64,000 nt of DNA from Siphonodentalium dalli (lineage: Eukaryota; Mollusca; Scaphopoda; Gadilida; Siphonodentaliidae). Numbering within the stretch: position 1 is the first letter of the stretch; every line of letters begins with the position of its first letter. The translations under genes and the position numbers were made by a program. The stretch covers positions 9,715,729 to 9,779,728 of the forward strand of contig CP136068.1 in the NCBI GenBank assembly GCA_032622095.1, written 5' to 3'. Below, one piece after another: positions 11,965 to 23,431 of this stretch. The notes beneath the pieces are model-generated. The model saw nothing but the letters and a program-made list of their open reading frames with translations. It had not been told where the DNA came from and did not search any database.

Positions 11965-12441
11965 TCGTTTTGTAGGGAATACTCTCCCATTTCCCAAAAT
12001 ATATAACTTGGAAGAATTCGACAGATATGCTATATTTGTACAGAGTTGACGCATTGCACTGTGTCTGAATCTCCAGGAAGTTTTGACGCGTCACGCTACA
12101 TATTTTACCATGAAGTTACGCACTCAGAACGAAAGCAAAAAACAATGTCGAATCTGATTAAGTGTGAACATTAGCCCCATAAATTTCAAATATGTGTTCA
12201 TTCTTTCCCATTTTGATGCCCGGTCAACCGGTTGTCTATTGCCTGTCAAACCGCTGAAATGTGTCTATTTTTCGGTAGGGTACCATATGAAACATAGCGA
12301 AAATGTATATTTTGTAACCTTTTTCGGCTCGGCGCCCTTTGAATTCGAAAACTAGAGTAATTTTCCCATAAGAAAATGATGGTCGCATAAATTCCCCCGA
12401 TGTGCGACGGTCACCCCCCCCCCCCAGCACCGCCTAGACTA
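11965..12441 (-). repeat. 430-bp inverted repeat, right copy (intron 1)
   Basis: Inverted partner of 7256-7680. It ends GCCTAGACTA at 12441 and carries a poly-C run (~12415-12426) where the left copy has only five G. The minus-strand open frame 12236-12430 is the conserved GDRRTSGEFMRPSF block. Divergence from the left copy is moderate, with several small indels. Confidence 0.75.
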
Positions 12442-12587
12442 TTGTAATTAATGGAATTGCCATTAGTGATTGAATTTGCATAACTGGTTGTGACAGTTGC
12501 GTGGTATAATACATACATACATTTAACATTGTTAGTAATCTGAGTGTTAGATTATCAATATGTCAGTTATATATTTTCATCTTCCAG

Positions 12588-12684
12588 ATGTTCTTCTGCC
12601 TGAATGGCGGAACATTGTCCGGACGGACATGTACATGTGCTCCGGGACTGACCGGACATCACTGCCAGAATCACATTCCAACAG
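12588..12684 (+). CDS. PAN-EGF-mucin-CTLD protein, exon 2 (EGF-like module)
   Basis: Acceptor TTTTCATCTTCCAG ends at 12587; donor ACAG|GTAATC follows 12684. The exon enters in phase 0 and leaves in phase 1. The translation starts MFFCLNGGTLSGRTCTC and continues APGLTGHHCQNHIPT. The C-x-NGGT start and the C-x-C-x2-G-x2-G-x2-C end are those of an EGF domain, but only four of six cysteines are present. Those matching C2, C4, C5 and C6 are kept; C1 and C3, which pair with each other in EGF, are both absent, so one disulfide is lost cleanly. The module sits between the PAN and Thr-rich parts and probably acts as a spacer. Confidence 0.85.
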
Positions 12685-14168
12685 GTAATCGAACGACTGT
12701 CACATTTTCCCCATACACATATCCGCGTCTCTAACTGTTTATGTCCGTCTCTGTATATACGATATAGAGCATATACACATCGTCCCCAGTTTATAGCGGA
12801 ATTTACAGAATGAGTCCAGTAAATTATTTCTGGAACAATCCTACGACGAGATCCAGACCTAATTCACTGGACGAGATTTGATAATTCCGCTATTCAGTGC
12901 ATGATCCAAAACCTCGATAATTCATACTTAAATCAACAAAGTGGACATGCAGCTAACATCGGACCACAAAGAGTAGCTAGAAATACGTATAGTACTTCGA
13001 TAGATTCAGATACAATATCTCGAATTCGCACCGTTCAATTTCATTGAGTTATATGTCAAATTATATTGCCATTGAGACAAGCCGGGGATCTTTGGCTGAC
13101 ATGACCGATTTCTAGAATGTATAATGGTCTTGATAGTTGGAGTGTTTTAGCCTAATCGACCTTTTGAACCTTTTCACTGGTTTAGTCTATATTGGTATTT
13201 CAGAATGTTGACACAGGAGACTGAGTCTCGTACCATATATATATATATATATGCATGGTGGAGTTATAATAAAAAATACCACCCATTGACTCGAAACAAA
13301 CATAACGTTATTAGCGTTATTCGGCCTTGGTCGGATTGTATCGGCATTTCTAAAATAACATGATATAATTATAAAATCACGACAAAGTGCACATGTTTTC
13401 GCACAGGGATAAACGATATGTTGTGAAATGTCGAAAATCCATTTTGGTTCTCATATTGGATTTTGGTGTCGGATTTTTGAATAATTTGTAGGCGTTATGT
13501 ATTATGATAACGAATGGAGTTTTGAATAAAAAACCGCTTGTGATATTATATTTACTATAACGGCGATCAAAGAGGCCTGGTGCATATCAAGCAAAATTGC
13601 CGCCGTAATTGGAGTATCTGTGGCCACGTTTTGTTCTAGTTAACAAACAACACATTCGACGAGACATCACTGAAGATTAATATTGGGGTGAAGTGGGGAG
13701 TAATGGGATGGTGCAAAGGTCGACCAATATATCCTGGACTATATATAGCATACATCATACAACATGATTGTCTGAATGAATACTATGTTAGAGTGCTCAG
13801 TCGTGACGGTGTGGTCTAGTGTGTGTCGTCTTTGTGAACCCCCAGTGCAACACAACCTGCATTACATTGTAACTCCCAATTGTCTTTATTATTAAGTTGA
13901 TGCATATGTATCAAAATGGAAACCAACACCAACATTCAGATCACCAATAATCACAAAAGGTAACATTTGCATTAACCGCTGAGATATTTCAATTCCTTAA
14001 GAAATTCAGCAGTTTTGCAGCCGTAGTCGTTTCCACGGGTCGATACGAATGTAGATATATATGATATATTTATACTTATAACATTGGCGGATCGCAACCA
14101 AGTACATATAGACACACGTTGAACAGTATTTGGCAACTGACCCAGTTACCGATACATATATATTTCAG
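12685..14168. other. Intron 2
   Basis: Bounded by GTAATC and by ATATATATTTCAG. It contains an (AT) microsatellite near 13238-13252. No coding segment or element end recognised. Confidence 0.6.
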
Positions 14169-14267
14169 ATTCTACAACGATGTCGACGACGACCACGACA
14201 ACAACAACAACAACCACTACAACAACCACGACACCAACAACAACTGTAGCAACCACAACAACTTCAG
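14169..14267 (+). CDS. PAN-EGF-mucin-CTLD protein, exon 3 (Thr-rich linker)
   Basis: A symmetrical phase 1-1 exon of 99 nt after acceptor ATTTCAG and before donor TCAG|GTAGAC. It encodes about 33 residues, starting D-S-T-T-M-S-T and then nearly all Thr with one PTTTVA interruption. Such tracts are densely O-glycosylated in secreted mucin-like proteins and here would form an extended stalk between the EGF module and the CTLD. The codons are mixed (ACA, ACC, ACG, ACT), which argues for selection on the protein beyond simple ACA expansion, though AAC/ACA slippage could change its length. Confidence 0.85.
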
Positions 14268-14652
14268 GTAGACGATAGTGGCATTATTAGTAACGACCAT
14301 ATAGCGCTCATATCATAATGGGTAATTATGTAAGAACACAATTCACCACACACACAATGGTAACATAAATCAATGTGTTAGTCTGACGAATGTGTAGCAC
14401 AGGACGAACATGTGAGTGTAATCGGACGTCAGTGGGGAATATGTATAGTAATTAATGGAGAGCGTTCAGAATATTTGGCCAAGCAAACCTAAAACCAAAC
14501 AAACAGGTTAGATCAGATTAAAAGCTCCTTCTTCGCTGGCGAAGTTGCACAGTGAACAGCGATATCTCCGATATCGACATTAGCGTCATATCATATAAAC
14601 ATCCGATTGTAACTAGCAGTCTGATTGGCTACAACGCCACGTTTAAATCACC
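14268..14652. other. Start of intron 3
   Basis: Intron 3 runs 14268-25639 (11.4 kb). No feature is seen in this first part. Confidence 0.5.
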
Positions 14653-15145
14653 ATGTCCCCGTCATCATTGACATCGGGTTATAAGCAATTCACACAATGC
14701 AAAGCAGGCAATCAGAAACCAGACTCTGGTGATGCTAACGATCTTCGAAATAAGATGATAACATTGGAGGAGAAATTGGATACCGCTATTCAGCTTCTTG
14801 GTGGCCAGAAGAAAACAATTGACTCGGAAATGAAGAAAGTGTCGGAGAGCATAGACTCATAAATTAAACAAGTTGATTGATTGATTGATTGATTGATTGG
14901 GGTTTTATGTCGCTTAAACAAGTATCGGAGGGTTTAGATTCAAAAATTGAAGAAAAAAGCAAGGAATAGAACTTAACATAATAGAAAGAGGAATCCCATT
15001 GTTACCAATATAACAAAAAGTTCACAAAACGACATCAGCTCACGAAGAATCGGAGAACAGAGCCTCCCTACACAGCGTTGTGAAAGACATACATTAATAT
15101 AAAGAATTTCTTCAGACTAGGGAAACAATTACTGATGAAAAGATG
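14653..15145 (+). pseudogene. Coiled-coil protein fragment, possibly LINE ORF1-like
   Basis: An open frame from ATG 14653 encodes 69 residues, with a heptad-rich stretch NDLRNKMITLEEKLDTAIQ and QKKTIDSEMKKVSESIDS, then TAA. After the TAA the same frame would continue IKQ, and on the far side of a 40-bp insertion it resumes as VSEGLDSKIEEKSKE. So the coding unit once ran through the insertion site as a repeated coiled coil (VSESIDS / VSEGLDS). Beyond, frameshifted coding-like stretches (SAHEESENRASLHSVVKDIH) continue to about 15145. Short acidic-basic coiled coils of this kind occur in the first ORF of many LINEs, and LINE pieces occur elsewhere in the window. The identification is tentative. 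Confidence 0.4.
14874..14913 (-). mobile_element. SINE tail remnant with target-site duplication
   Basis: A 40-bp insert made of (TGAT)n followed by GGGGTTTTATGTCGC. It is flanked by perfect 10-bp direct repeats TTAAACAAGT at 14864-14873 and 14914-14923. Read on the minus strand the insert is GCGACATAAAACCCC plus (AATC)n, the same kind of 3' end as the SINE at 57872-58123 (CGACGATAAACCC plus a tail). It is therefore an extreme 5'-truncated retrotransposition, inserted inside the coiled-coil pseudogene. Confidence 0.75.
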
Positions 15146-16335
15146 AAATTATGTATAATGTAAATAATAACAAATCTTTCCAAAGGAGTACCCAATAGGT
15201 TTGATTATCAACACACGCACATATCACACCAGTGTGTGAACTCGAATACATCCTAATACCTTAATTACTAAAATGAACAATTGTATATGGATACATGTAC
15301 AGCATTTCCCAATTCCACATACATATAACAGGTGAACGCTTGTTTATGGATACGTACATGTACATGTACATGTAACAATACTACTTTTTGACTGCTCCCG
15401 AGTGCAAAATGATAGTGCCAACAGTGACATAATGATAACGGTAGAGTAAATTTTCCTTAAATGAAACCTCCCACAATCATTTTACACTCGGGAGCATCCA
15501 TATTGCAGTTCAGAAGACACAATAAGAATGGACAAACTACTCAATCAGATCCATGTATGTACAACTTCACACATATATTGTGATTTCATCCTAGTTACCA
15601 AGCAGATATATGTACAATATATATATAAATACATCATGTACATTAATATATACATGTTATTTTCCTGCCCAATCGTGGCTATATCTACCATATATTTTGA
15701 GACTTTCGTATATATATATTTATCCCACAGGGTTAGAGTGAAAGACAACAACTGGAATGCGTTTATAGCTACCTGTTCAGAAAATCATAATTATTTACAG
15801 GAAGCCGATACAATAAATGTAGTAGTAACCAATACAAACATGTGGGTGACAATCTTTTGAGGCACAATAACCGCCTATACAGAGGTAAGCCAAAAGGGGG
15901 AGACACCAATCGAACGCGTATGTCCCAAAACAAAAAAACAGGGAGGGAGGGAGGGAGGGTTGTCAACACAAGCGACTGTCCTCAGCAAAGACATTTTTGG
16001 AAAGAATGTTTAACGCAGTATAACTGCGCGCATCCCCCGGCCAAATATATAGATCCCATTATTCTGCTCTTCAAATTATCCCCATTTGCTAACTAAATAG
16101 CAATACTGCCAAAAATACATGTACTTTATAATTATGTTTTATTTTCGTCTAAGTACTCCGCAATATCAGTGTATAGCTTACTTATCTGAACTGCCATGCG
16201 GTATGATGTAGTGATAGATACGAGTGAAAGATCTCGTGATCAAACATGATTATGTTTGTACCAATTTTTTGGTTTAAGTTTACGCATCTATAACCCTGTG
16301 CGATAAAATACGTCGTTTTGTAGGACAATGTTATA
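15146..16335. other. Intron 3 segment, no gene
   Basis: Simple-sequence patches only: a GTACAT run near 15355, TATATA near 15605-15720, and five GGG runs in (GGGA)n at 15941-15959. Open frames of 60-110 codons (15528-16096) overlap on opposite strands and run through these patches, so I do not treat them as genes. A block near 15635-15690 (CATTAATATATACAT, CTGCCCAATCGTG) recurs near 19530. Confidence 0.5.
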
Positions 16336-16339
16336 TATA

Positions 16340-16500
16340 TATATCCTTTATAGACTCGAAGACGGCTTAAGCGCAATAAGGTGTATCTAATTTCGCTTAA
16401 GCACAATCACTTAAGGAATATTCTTATTGCACTTAAGCTCCATGAGAAATATTTTCATTGGGCTTACGCGCAATTAGTGATCCCTTAAGTTATTGCGGTT
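16340..16500. repeat. CTTAAG-rich foldback repeat
   Basis: The words GCTTAAGCGCAAT, GCTTAAGCACAATCAC, TTGCACTTAAGCTC and GGGCTTACGCGCAAT recur in both orientations within 160 bp. CTTAAG is itself a palindrome, so the stretch can fold on itself in several ways. Confidence 0.6.
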
Positions 16501-16828
16501 AATAGAAATTGTCTATTAAATGTCAATTTGGTTACCCATAGAGATCATCAATGATGTGTATGCACAGGGAGCCAGCACAATCTTCTCTGTTGGGATTCCA
16601 ATCGCTGGCTTATTAAATATGCACATATGCCTAAGATACAGTCGCGTGCGAAGCTTCCTCCCGTAGGTCGGGTTTTGGATCCCAGTGAATTAAAATATCA
16701 TTGAAATAATCGGTTTCCACCAATAAAAATTCATATATTCAATATGCATGTTTTGGAGCAGAATTAGGTAGTCCATATTGGACGCCATCATGAAATTTAA
16801 TTTTTTGTTTAATTTTCACACATATTTA

Positions 16829-17090
16829 TTAGTTATGTGGATGGAGTTATCATTAAAGCCCACATCCTTATATTGGTTATGTGAATGGAGTTATCATTAA
16901 ACATCACATCCTTATATTGGTTATGTGGATTGAGTTATCATTAAACCTCACACCCTATATTGGTTATGTAAATGGAGTTATCATCAAACCTCACATCTTT
17001 ATGGTTATGTTGATGGAGTTATCATTAAACCTCACATCCTTATATTGGTTAGGTTATGTAGATGGAGTTATCATTAAATTCATATCAGTG
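16829..17090. repeat. ~44-bp minisatellite, six copies
   Basis: Six consecutive units of the form TTGGTTATGTGGATGGAGTT followed by ATCATTAAACCTCACATCC. Most are about 43-44 bp with one shorter unit. The 98-codon open frame at 16881-17177 is simply this array read in one frame (NGVIIK repeated) and is not a gene. Confidence 0.85.
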
Positions 17091-17279
17091 TGTTGGGGAT
17101 TTTGGACCTTGACTTGGGACCTTTGGTTTTTAACGCAACAAATGCGAGTACACATTATACACAAATTTTGTATGTAGCCAGAGTTTTTCTTGGATAAGAT
17201 GAGTTTGAATCCTGCTTACGTGTACATTTCGAAATGTTGTCAGTTTTATATCGTCTGCAGCGGAACTCGGCATGTTGAA

Positions 17280-18140
17280 GCAAAAGTCACAACAGATAAA
17301 AATGTGTATGTAACGAGACTATAATACAAATGAAAAAATAAATTGAGGGAGGGGTGCGTGATACAGGGAACTAAGGGTTGAACCGATATAAATTTGTAGA
17401 GCGATAACGACCAATGTTGACATATTATGCATCTCAACTCTACTGTTGCAACAAGGCTATAAAATAGGGGGGTGTCAGAATCTTAGTTATCTCTATATAG
17501 TGCCAGAATAATCATTTATTGACTTCTATAAAGGTACAATGCAAATAAGAATCAAATGATTAAAATATGTATGTAACATATCTATACTGATGAAAAGAAA
17601 AATAATTATTTGGGCCGATATTAGATGTTGGATTTGTTATATGGAGAAAAGGGGGTTCATACCAGTGAACTGACATAAATTAGTAGAGCGATAGCGATCA
17701 GTGTTGCCATGTAATGCATCACAACTGTATTGTAGCGGCAATTATATAAAATGGGGGGGGGGTCTGAAATTATCTATATCTCTATAGATGGCACCAGAAT
17801 TACATAGAAAGGAATAGCGATTGAAAAACGTATACGGTATACTATAGTAATACCATAGACATAAGTATAATTAGCACGTGATAAAATATGTAAGTAACGT
17901 GACTATTGCGATGAAAAAAATAAATAAATTGGACCGGGATTAGAGTTTGAGTTGGTTATGTGTGGATAATTGGATATGGGATTCATACCGTTGAAACCAT
18001 ATAAATTAGTAGAGCGATATAGACCAATGTAGACACTTAGCCAGGCTATGCGGGGGAAATAGGGGTTGATACAATAGACCAAAATAAATTTGTCGGGTGA
18101 TAATGACCAATGTTGACGTATAAAGTAACGTGATTGTACT
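17280..18140. repeat. ~260-320-bp tandem repeat, three to four copies
   Basis: The landmarks AAAATATGTATGTAAC, AATTAGTAGAGCGATA, GACCAATGTTGACA and ATAAAATGGGGGGGG-type runs recur in the same order starting near 17297, 17561 and 17882, with a truncated fourth copy near 18060-18140. Unit lengths differ by indels. Confidence 0.8.
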
Positions 18141-18234
18141 GTCGCACAATTATCAGGTAGACCCGGTCAATATTGGACTCTGGGTCCAATACGAAGCAGC
18201 TCAAAAAACACTTGCAGGGCCCTAAAATTTATTT

Positions 18235-18560
18235 AACATGGGATTTGCCATTCAAATCGATAAAACTCTTATTTTTAAAAATTTTAAGCTGAGACTTGGT
18301 GTGTTTGAGTGGAATACTAATATATTCCTAAAATGACAGGATCCAGCACGTAATTATTTTTTAGATGGAAGAAATGAATTTGTTTCGATGATAAATTTTA
18401 ACATGGGATTTGCCATTCAAATCGATTTATGTTGATAAAACTCTTATTTTTCAAAATCTTAAGCTGAATCTTGGTGTGTCTGTGTGGAATACCTATATAT
18501 TCCTAAAATGACAGGGTACAGATCGTAATTCTGTTTTAGATGGAAGAAATAAAAAAAATT
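18235..18560. repeat. Two-copy ~165-bp tandem duplication
   Basis: Both copies begin AACATGGGATTTGCCATTCA (18236 and 18400) and share AAACTCTTATTTTT, CTTGGTGTGT, ATATTCCTAAAATGACAGG and TTTTAGATGGAAGAAAT. Identity is high, with few substitutions. Confidence 0.85.
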
Positions 18561-21086
18561 GAAAATAAAATTCCAGCGTGAGCGTGGGCTTTGCGTTGAT
18601 TTTGTGTACAAACAGTTAAGTGTCGTTTTGGTCAAAATATCGCTATCTCGACGGGGAGATCTGATCCGAATAATAGCTAAGATGTATTTAGATAGAATTA
18701 TGGAAAGAATTTGACCGATTACGGTGCATTTTGAGAGAATCGAGTGGAGAAAACATTTGCATCAAACACGCGAATTCTGCCAATTACAGTTGCAGACGAG
18801 CGCTGTCAGAATCAGATTGACAACAATTTGAACAATTACAGTCCTCAAACTCACCTTTTGGGAAGGTAAATCCAATAATTAGATATGAAAACAATCCTTC
18901 CTAGGCACATTCAAAGATATCCCACAAGTTGTTAATATCTTAAGACGCCGCGTCTCAGTGAGAAACAGTCGAAATGAATGAATTTAAATCACGCTTCCGA
19001 GACGAAGCGAGACATGTGCGATTCGAGGCGCCTTGTTTACGATGACGTCATTTGCGTTGCTCCCCAGCCTTAACCCTGTCCAGTTACAACGGCATTTTAA
19101 TTGGTTGAAATTAAAAATTTCGCAAGTTCCAGCTCAAACTGAATCTAGTTACCCAATTGGCAGAAATACTTTAGCAGTACCTTTTAGTTTTATCAGTTAT
19201 AACTATAATTTTATTGACAATATGAGCTCAACATCATAATATGAAACTGTTTATGGCGGTGTTATTCAAACGTGTGCTTTGATAATGATTATAATTTTAT
19301 TTTGCGATCAAACGTCAGTGCAGCTCAGCAGAAACGCATGGGCATTATTCAGTTCAGCAGAAACGCATGGAGTCCTAAGATAATAGTACACACCACTGGA
19401 CGTGGCTGCGCCGCGTCGGTCAGTGGGTGAAAAATTAATAATATACATTTATGTATAATATATATACAATCTACTGCGTCATTAACTCTGATTCCCAACC
19501 TTTTTGTTGTATTAATATATACATCTTGTAAATTAATATATACATTTTGTTTCTGTTTTCTGCCCGATAGTGACTATATAGTATAGTTATGATTGGGCAG
19601 GAAAAATATAATATATATGCATTTATGTATAATATATATATACTACCAACTACGTCATTAACTCGGAGTCACAACGTCTTTGCAAAACATGGAATAAATC
19701 CATGTATAACTGTGCTGAACGTTCAAGTGATGTGATTGAATGTAGACCAAATTCCAAAATAATGGAAATGAATTTATGTCTATTCTTGCTGTTATTGAAT
19801 CTATACAAAATTCCAAAAAAAATGGAAATGGAATTATTAAAATTATGCTGAATTTCATAATGTATTTGAATGTATACGTTGCACTATCTCCATAGCTGTA
19901 CAATACCCATACTTATATGTTCAACGCCCGATATTTAAGGGTTATCCATTTAGTGGAGCAAGCTAATTAAGTTATGAAGAAAAGCTATCCTCACTTAAAC
20001 TCGTTATTGCCTGTTCTATCTTAAATAGCATGGTCAATCAGCTTGTGTAATAAATTATGTAAACATATGGAGTTTTGATTGGCTTTATATAGTGATGATC
20101 ATCTGCTGTTTTCATCCAAGACGCCCACCATTTAAATTTTGGATTGACTAATTTATCAGAACTTAGAATTATTTCAAGTACATGCATTGTTTTCTTATTT
20201 TTTACCCTAGTGGACATTTTTTAACCAAGTGGTCATAAGACAATAAGGGTAAACAAAAACAAAAAAATCATTTCATTTCAGTAATCAAAACCTCAAGTAC
20301 ATTTCTAAGTAGGTCTTATGACCAATTGTGGAATATTATATTTCCAAATATGATCAACTTACATAGTAATTCATAGATTCGTGATATCCTTTTACTTTTG
20401 CCAGATATTGGTCTGGTGGTCCCAACATTCATTTGACTACCACCCAACCCCGAACTAGCTACATGCATAACATACTATGATACAGGTAAACGTACATATA
20501 CATGGATCATTAACAGTCTTCACATCCCCAAATTACTAGTAATTATTATATACCCGTGTAATAGCTGGATCCTTTTATAATGTAATACATAGTACATATG
20601 ATTAACTAACCCACCCATGTTTATTATGAAATGTCGCAGTGATGACTGAGGAAGCTATTATTAATAGTATTATTATTATGACGAGACTTGAGGGGAGGTC
20701 GAGTGACCGGTTTTAGATGGGATTTCCAGGAGGATTGTATGTGACATCAACAGCAATGATTATATATGAAGCATGTGCCCGCGAACTGAAGCAGCCATAT
20801 CATAAAATTTAACTCGTGGCTAGATTAGGTACATTGCAAATTTCTGCTATCAATTTATATGCTTGAGAATTTGTCTTTTATCTTTTACATGCATATCTGT
20901 AACACTTGATCTAGCTTTGAAATATTAGTATACAATTCAAAAATAAATACCCCAACCTTATAATGGAACGAATTATAATGTAATTTCTTCAATTCTGTAA
21001 CTCTTGTTGGGGCGATTTGGATGGAGATGCCATTCAGAATTTGTCACTTGCCCCCATATACTATATCAAGGATAATGCTATTTTTA
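18561..21086. other. Intron 3 segment with short duplicated blocks
   Basis: Two copies of a ~60-bp block (ATTTATGTATAATATATATA, then CTACGTCATTAACTC) lie at 19436-19494 and 19605-19672. Between them a CTGCCCGAT/ATTGGGCAG pair forms an imperfect inverted repeat. An imperfect palindrome (CCACTGGACG ... CGTCGGTCAGTGG) lies near 19393. No gene found. Confidence 0.55.
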
Positions 21087-21090
21087 TTAA

Positions 21091-21419
21091 CCTCTTCGCT
21101 GCTAAATGACGTTATGACGTCGTGTGCTGGGCTGTTGACGTTATTGCCATTTTCCAATGGGAAACTATAACGGGAATGTCACAAGAACTATAAAACTGAC
21201 TCGGTTGAAAGGATATTATCGTTCACAATCTTTGAACATCATACACTGTTAGAAACGTCGAGATACAGTTATTCCGATGCACTAATCTCTGAGTTCCAGT
21301 TATGTATAATGGCATACTTCTAGTGTGTTGAAGTAGGTCCGTAGTACCTACGGACCATATAGCACACGGCGTGCACTTTTACGTCCGTAATAGTTACGGA
21401 CGTCATAGTAGCGAAGAGG
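21091..21419. mobile_element. piggyBac-type MITE (TTAA target site)
   Basis: The ends are inverted repeats, CCTCTTCGCTGCTA at the left and TAGTAGCGAAGAGG at the right (one mismatch). They are flanked on both sides by TTAA (21087-21090 and 21420-21423), the hallmark target duplication of piggyBac transposons. The 329-bp body has no transposase. Near the right end are two perfect sub-terminal palindromes, GGTCCGTAG/CTACGGACC and GTCCGTAA/TTACGGAC, typical of binding sites near piggyBac ends. It sits inside intron 3. Confidence 0.85.
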
Positions 21420-21423
21420 TTAA

Positions 21424-23155
21424 TGAAACTCACCTTAACCATTTATATCACTTGAGAGACATTTATCATAGTTATGCTTGATCCAACTTGCTTTCCAAAG
21501 TTTGCACATTATATGTCCACAATATAAAGTAGCAACATAACATGCTTTTTCGTTTTTGAGACTTTAAAAAAGATATTTTGCATATGGTAGTAATTTAGAA
21601 CATTAACATAACCATTTGATTCAGTTTCACAACTTAGAGTTGGTCTCAGTTAGAAAATTTGACTTTGAACAAATTTCAGTTTTAAGACATGAGAAAAACA
21701 TATTTCGAGAAATGCTCCAAAATCTAAACCATGACATAGCACACACCGGAATTAATTCAGTTAGGTAAAATTGTGTCCATGTCTTACTTAATTATATTAT
21801 GTTGAAATGTGATGAAATTGATGGAATTAATTGTCAGTAATGAATGTGCCATGAGGGGCAAGTGGCGGACAACATGAAAAATCAAAAGAAAATTGCAATA
21901 TTTTGCGAAGAATGTATATATATATATATATTAAATGCAGCCTACAGAATGACACAGCATGCTGCAGCTACGTTATATGAATGACAATCAAACTCACTTT
22001 ATTGAATGTCCTTGATTTTATCTTGATACTATTGCCTTTCACTTCTTTAGAACTCAAAGAATGTGAAGTTCAAAATGTCACTTAATCCCCCTTTAATAAA
22101 CTAAAAACCGTGTCCCCCTGAGCACACTGGGAACCATATTGTAAATAAATGGGCATTGACCTGCTTGTTATGTTATCATAACATTCAGTTATATGACAGT
22201 GCAGTGAGTGCACCCAACTGCTTTTCAATAGTCTGTACCCGTACTGTTACACATCACAGCTTTAAATGAGATTATTACATATTATACATCACAATTACAG
22301 TATAATATATAGACACCAATTATACTTATGTTAAACACAGTTTATATACCCATAATGATATACTATTTTCTGTAACACTGCACTGTCAACATGTATATGA
22401 AAGCTATCAAAATAAAATATAATCTAACACCTGTAGCGATCAGCTGTTTTGACCAGGTACTCGGGTAACTAGTAAAACCGATAACGGTTATGACAACAAT
22501 TGATCAGTTGTATCGGAGACAATGGGAACAAGGTCATGGCACTCAGAATATACGTATTCAATGTTTAGTTTCACCTACCATAAAACAAATAAGTTAAATA
22601 TATTGTTGATATTCAATTAATATAGCTTTTGCTTCATATAAATCGTCCCGGTCGTGAAACGTGGTTTGCTTCATATTTCAAAAGCGGAAGTGAAAACTAT
22701 TCAGTGAATTATCCCCGTTGCCATACTAATTTGTATATTTATAGCTACTATAATTTTTTTAAGGCAGTACTCTAATTACGGATTGGTCCGCGTAGTATGT
22801 GGGGCCGCGGCAGGTAAATTATTTTTTTTTCTTCTAAATTCTAAGTTGTTATCCACTTGATGTTCGGATTGTACCAAATACAGTGTCCGACTACTTTTCG
22901 AAAAATTCTTTTATCAGGTTCTAATTGATTGCCTGTTTTATTTTAGCACTAAATGGCAGCTTATTTAGTCAGCTTTCGTTTTAGCGCGAAGTCACAATTC
23001 CAACTCAATATATCCGTTTTATGTTTGTTTTAATTTTTACATTTTGATTCTGAGATCTGTTTTTACGTTCATTCCAATTTCAACTTTTTAATTATAATAT
23101 TTTAAATACATCATTAAAACTTTTAGTAGTAGGTTTCTATTTAGCTACTTATTTT
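21424..23155. other. Intron 3 segment, no gene
   Basis: AT-rich, with an (AT) run near 21918-21932 and no open frame of interest. Confidence 0.5.
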
Positions 23156-23431
23156 TAAGTTACAATTGAAATATTGAAATAAAAATATTAAGTTAGAATT
23201 AAAATATTAAGTTGGAGTTAAAATGTTTAGTTAAAACTGAAATGTTATAATTAAAATATTGAGTTGGAATTGAAATATTAGATTAGAGATTAAGTATTAA
23301 GTCAGAGTTAAAATATCAAGTTAGCATTAAACTGTTAGAATTAAAATATCATGTTAGAGTTAAATATTAAGTTAGAATTAAAATATTAGAGTAAAAATAT
23401 TATGTTAGAGTTAAAATAGTAAGTTAGAATT
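23156..23431. repeat. ~18-20-bp AT-rich tandem array
   Basis: About fourteen degenerate copies of AAAATATTAAGTTAGAATT and variants. Very low C content. Only the repeat is evident. Confidence 0.8.

Noticed and set aside
16881-17177. 98-codon frame
   Set aside because: It is the 44-bp minisatellite read through in frame.
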